Origin: Bradyrhizobium sp. Rc3b
Lineage (GTDB): Bacteria; Pseudomonadota; Alphaproteobacteria; Rhizobiales; Xanthobacteraceae
Assembly: GCF_900114915.1 (NCBI RefSeq)
Contig: NZ_FOUS01000005.1
Span: forward strand, 453,807 to 517,806
Direction: 5' to 3'
Length of the DNA: 64,000 nt
Part shown: one piece after another, positions 61,773-64,000 of the stretch
How the letters are laid out: the number at the start of each line of letters is the position of its first letter
How positions within the stretch are numbered: the stretch's first letter is position 1
The notes under the pieces: generated by a model
The model's database searches: none
What the model saw: the letters and a program-made list of their open reading frames with translations, nothing else
What the model was told of the DNA's origin: nothing
Made by a program: the position numbers and the translations under genes

Positions 61773-62660
61773 ATGGGGCAGTTCATCACGGTCGAGGAGC
61801 TGCCACGCTATGCTCCCGGCGAAATGATGCTGGACAGTTCGGCGGTGGGAAAAGCCGATTTTCGGCTGCGCGTGTTCCGCTATGCGCCCTCCGATATCTG
61901 GGTGCCGCCGTCCGATAACTTTCTGATCGTGATCTATCGCGAAGGCACCACGGCGATGAAGCGCCGCGTGACCGGATCCTGGAAGCAGGATCGGGTCGGC
62001 CGCGGCGTCACGACACTGCTGACGCGGGCCGAAGCGTCGAACTGGCGATGGTCCCATGACATCGAAGTCAGTCATCTCTACATCTCGCCCAGGCTCATGG
62101 CGAAGACCGCGAGCGAGGCTTTTGACCGGGATACCGAAAGCGTCGAGCTTCATGATCTGCTCAGGATCGAGGATCCAGTCCTGACCTGGATTGCTGACCA
62201 GATGGTGCAGGAGGTTTCCGCAGGAGGTCCGGGCGGCCGGCTCTGCTACGATGCCATGGCACTTCAGGCGAGCATTCACATCCTGCGAAAATACGCCTCA
62301 GTGCAGTTCAAGATGCCCTGTGCGCAAGGGCCCTTCAGGCCGGCGCATGCGCGAATGATCGAGGACTATATCGAGCAGAACATTTCCCGGAACATCACGC
62401 TCGACGAACTGGCTAACATCTGCAACTGCACGCCGGTGCAGTTCGCCCGCAAATTCCAGGCACACTATGGCATGCGGCCGCACAGCTATGTCCTCACCCG
62501 CAAGGTGGAGCGCGCCTGCGAACATCTGCGCAAGGACCGCCTGGCGTTGAAGGAGATCGCCCTGTTGAGCGGATTCTCCGACCAGAGCCATCTCAACCGG
62601 ATCTTTCGCCGGCACATGAGTACGACTCCCGCAGAATATCGCAAGCAATGCACGGGCTAG
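61773..62660 (+). CDS. AraC-family transcriptional regulator
   Basis: 295 residues from ATG 61773, preceded by the strong site GGGAGGAGG (61757-61765). The C-terminal 95 residues form the double helix-turn-helix (ITLDELANICNCTPVQFARK, IALLSGFSDQSHLNRIFRRH), and the N-terminal part is a ligand-sensing region without a clear cupin signature. It is divergent from the BVMO-hydrolase pair and likely activates it. A bidirectional terminator follows at 62689. Confidence 0.92.
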   Translation: MGQFITVEELPRYAPGEMMLDSSAVGKADFRLRVFRYAPSDIWVPPSDNFLIVIYREGTTAMKRRVTGSWKQDRVGRGVTTLLTRAEASNWRWSHDIEVSHLYISPRLMAKTASEAFDRDTESVELHDLLRIEDPVLTWIADQMVQEVSAGGPGGRLCYDAMALQASIHILRKYASVQFKMPCAQGPFRPAHARMIEDYIEQNISRNITLDELANICNCTPVQFARKFQAHYGMRPHSYVLTRKVERACEHLRKDRLALKEIALLSGFSDQSHLNRIFRRHMSTTPAEYRKQCTG

Positions 62661-62688
62661 ACAGCCTGACGATGCTCAGGCCGTAAAA

Positions 62689-62720
62689 AGAAAGGGCGGC
62701 TGATGAAGCCGCCCTTTCTC
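62689..62720. terminator. Bidirectional terminator between araC-type gene and pckA
   Basis: Stem GAAAGGGCGGCT / AGCCGCCCTTTC with loop GATGA, with A-rich sequence before and T/C-rich sequence after. It is placed between the two convergent stops, so it can end both transcripts. Confidence 0.85.
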
Positions 62721-62742
62721 GTCAATCACATCTTGCGAGAAC

Positions 62743-64000
62743 TTACTCCGCCGCGAGCTTCACGTCCGGCGCGGCGGCGCGCACTTCGGCGTCCACCTGG
62801 GCTTCGAACTTGGCAAAGTTCTTCTGGAACATGCCGACCAGCGCGCGGGCGGTCTTGTCGAACTCGTCCTTGTCCTTCCAGGTGTTGACCGGGTTGAGGA
62901 TCTCGGCCGGCACGCCGGGCAGCGCGGTCGGGACCGCGAAGCCGAAATATTTGTCGGTGCGGAATTCGACGTTGCGAAGCGAGCCGTCGAGCGCGGCGGT
63001 GAGCAGCGCGCGCGTCACCTTGATCGGCATGCGCGAGCCGACACCATACTTGCCGCCGGTCCAACCGGTGTTGACCAGCCAGCAATCGACGTGGTGCTGG
63101 GCGATGAGGTCACGCAGCATGTTGCCGTAGACGCTGGGGTCGAGCGGCAGGAAGGGCGAGCCGAAGCAGGTCGAGAATTCCGGCTGCGGCTCGTTGCCGA
63201 GACCCCGCTCGGTGCCGGCGACCTTGGCGGTGTAGCCGGACAGGAAGTGATACATCGCCTGCGCCGGCGAGAGCTTGGCGATCGGCGGCAGCACGCCGAA
63301 GGCGTCGGCGGCGAGCATCACCACGTTCTTCGGCTGCGGCGCGCGGCCGGTGCGCGAGGCGTTCGGGATGAAGTCGAGCGGATAGGCCGAGCGCGTGTTC
63401 TCGGTCTTGGAGCCGTCGTCGAAATCCACCACGCGGGTATCTTCGTCGAGCACGCAGTTCTCGAGCACCGCGCCGAAGCGGGTCGAGGCCGCGAAGATCT
63501 CGGGCTCGGCTTCCTGCGACAGCTTGATGCACTTGGCGTAGCAGCCGCCTTCGAAGTTGAAGACGCCGTTCGGGCCCCAGCCGTGCTCGTCATCGCCGAT
63601 CAGCGTGCGGTTCGGATCGGCCGATAGCGTGGTCTTGCCGGTGCCGGACAGGCCGAAGAAGATCGCCGCGTCGCCCTTGGCGCCGACATTGGCCGAGCAA
63701 TGCATCGGCATCACGCCGCGCTCGGGCAGATAATAGTTCAGCGTGGTGAAAACCGACTTCTTCATCTCGCCGGCATAATAAGACCCGCCGATCAGGACGA
63801 TCTTGCGGGCGAAATCGATCGCGACGACGTTCTCCGACTTGCAGCCGTGCCGTTTGGGATCGGCGCGGAAGCTCGGCATGTCGATGATGGTGAGCTCCGG
63901 CACGAAGGTCGGCAGCTCGACCGCCTCGGGGCGGATCAGCAGGGTGCGGATGAACAGCGAGTGCCAGGCGAGCTCGGTGAAGACGCGCGTCTTGATCCGG
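62743..64000 (-). CDS. pckA: Phosphoenolpyruvate carboxykinase (ATP), C-terminal part
   Basis: Partial: the window holds the last 418 codons, and the 5' end lies beyond 64000. The reading frame is open through the window edge. The kinase signature [20 protein letters not shown] and the metal site GDDEHGW are present, and upstream [20 protein letters not shown] fits. It converts oxaloacetate to PEP with ATP in gluconeogenesis. The stop is TAA at 62743-62745. Confidence 0.97.
   Translation of the reverse strand, partial: RIKTRVFTELAWHSLFIRTLLIRPEAVELPTFVPELTIIDMPSFRADPKRHGCKSENVVAIDFARKIVLIGGSYYAGEMKKSVFTTLNYYLPERGVMPMHCSANVGAKGDAAIFFGLSGTGKTTLSADPNRTLIGDDEHGWGPNGVFNFEGGCYAKCIKLSQEAEPEIFAASTRFGAVLENCVLDEDTRVVDFDDGSKTENTRSAYPLDFIPNASRTGRAPQPKNVVMLAADAFGVLPPIAKLSPAQAMYHFLSGYTAKVAGTERGLGNEPQPEFSTCFGSPFLPLDPSVYGNMLRDLIAQHHVDCWLVNTGWTGGKYGVGSRMPIKVTRALLTAALDGSLRNVEFRTDKYFGFAVPTALPGVPAEILNPVNTWKDKDEFDKTARALVGMFQKNFAKFEAQVDAEVRAAAPDVKLAAE

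Overview
The window is 64 kb of GC-rich chromosome from an alphaproteobacterium, almost certainly Bradyrhizobium or a close relative. This is inferred from the gene content and order: the end of hemA, a split F0 ATP synthase operon of the atpI-B-E-F'-F type, an aa3 oxidase cluster in the order coxB-coxA-coxE-coxF-coxG-coxC, a PodJ-like polarity protein, and intergenic palindromic repeats of the kind seen in Bradyrhizobium. The sequence is mostly core chromosome. I see no insertion sequence, prophage, integrase, CRISPR array, rRNA or tRNA gene. Long open frames antisense to real genes are common because of the base composition and are not annotated.

Layout. 1-4059: the end of 5-aminolevulinate synthase, then a large sensor kinase with a fused SSS-transporter domain. 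4097-9274: a minus-strand run ohr, Tat-exported alpha/beta hydrolase, cytochrome P460, divergent from a winged-helix/STAND-type regulator; this looks like an oxidative or organic-peroxide response locus. 9280-13146: an orphan LuxR-type response regulator, an MHS-family transporter, a YjbQ protein and an exported hypothetical. 13411-16204: the F0 ATP synthase operon, with a clear sigma-70-type promoter and a terminator. 16358-20500: an exported hypothetical, a GNAT acetyltransferase, an M16 peptidase and threonine synthase. 21053-23130: a divergent NarL/NarX-type two-component pair.

23681-30290 is the cytochrome aa3 oxidase region on the minus strand: subunits II, I and III, heme O synthase, CoxF, Cox11/CtaG, a DUF983 protein and SURF1. 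Hairpins sit between several of its genes. 30753-38761 holds an IalB-family protein, a zinc-ribbon membrane protein, tldD-lepB-nucleotidyltransferase, a PAN-domain protein, glutamate-cysteine ligase, a MarR/GST divergent pair with palindromic operator candidates, and two small membrane proteins. 39025-45726 is a fatty-acid beta-oxidation block (fadB-like, thiolase, acyl-CoA dehydrogenase, NTF2-like) divergent from a PadR regulator with tandem operator-like palindromes.

46116-64000 holds the PodJ-like Sel1 protein, a TauE/SafE permease with a TIGR02186 partner, an MBL-fold hydrolase, an EamA transporter divergent from a LysR regulator, glycogen phosphorylase, an acyl-CoA thioesterase, a Baeyer-Villiger monooxygenase/serine-hydrolase pair divergent from an AraC regulator, and the 3' part of ATP-type PEP carboxykinase, whose 5' end lies beyond the window.

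Five families of intergenic inverted repeats are recognisable (nine copies in all). The least routine loci are the ohr/hydrolase/P460/STAND-regulator group, the PadR-linked beta-oxidation genes, the short PodJ-like protein and the BVMO-hydrolase-AraC cluster.
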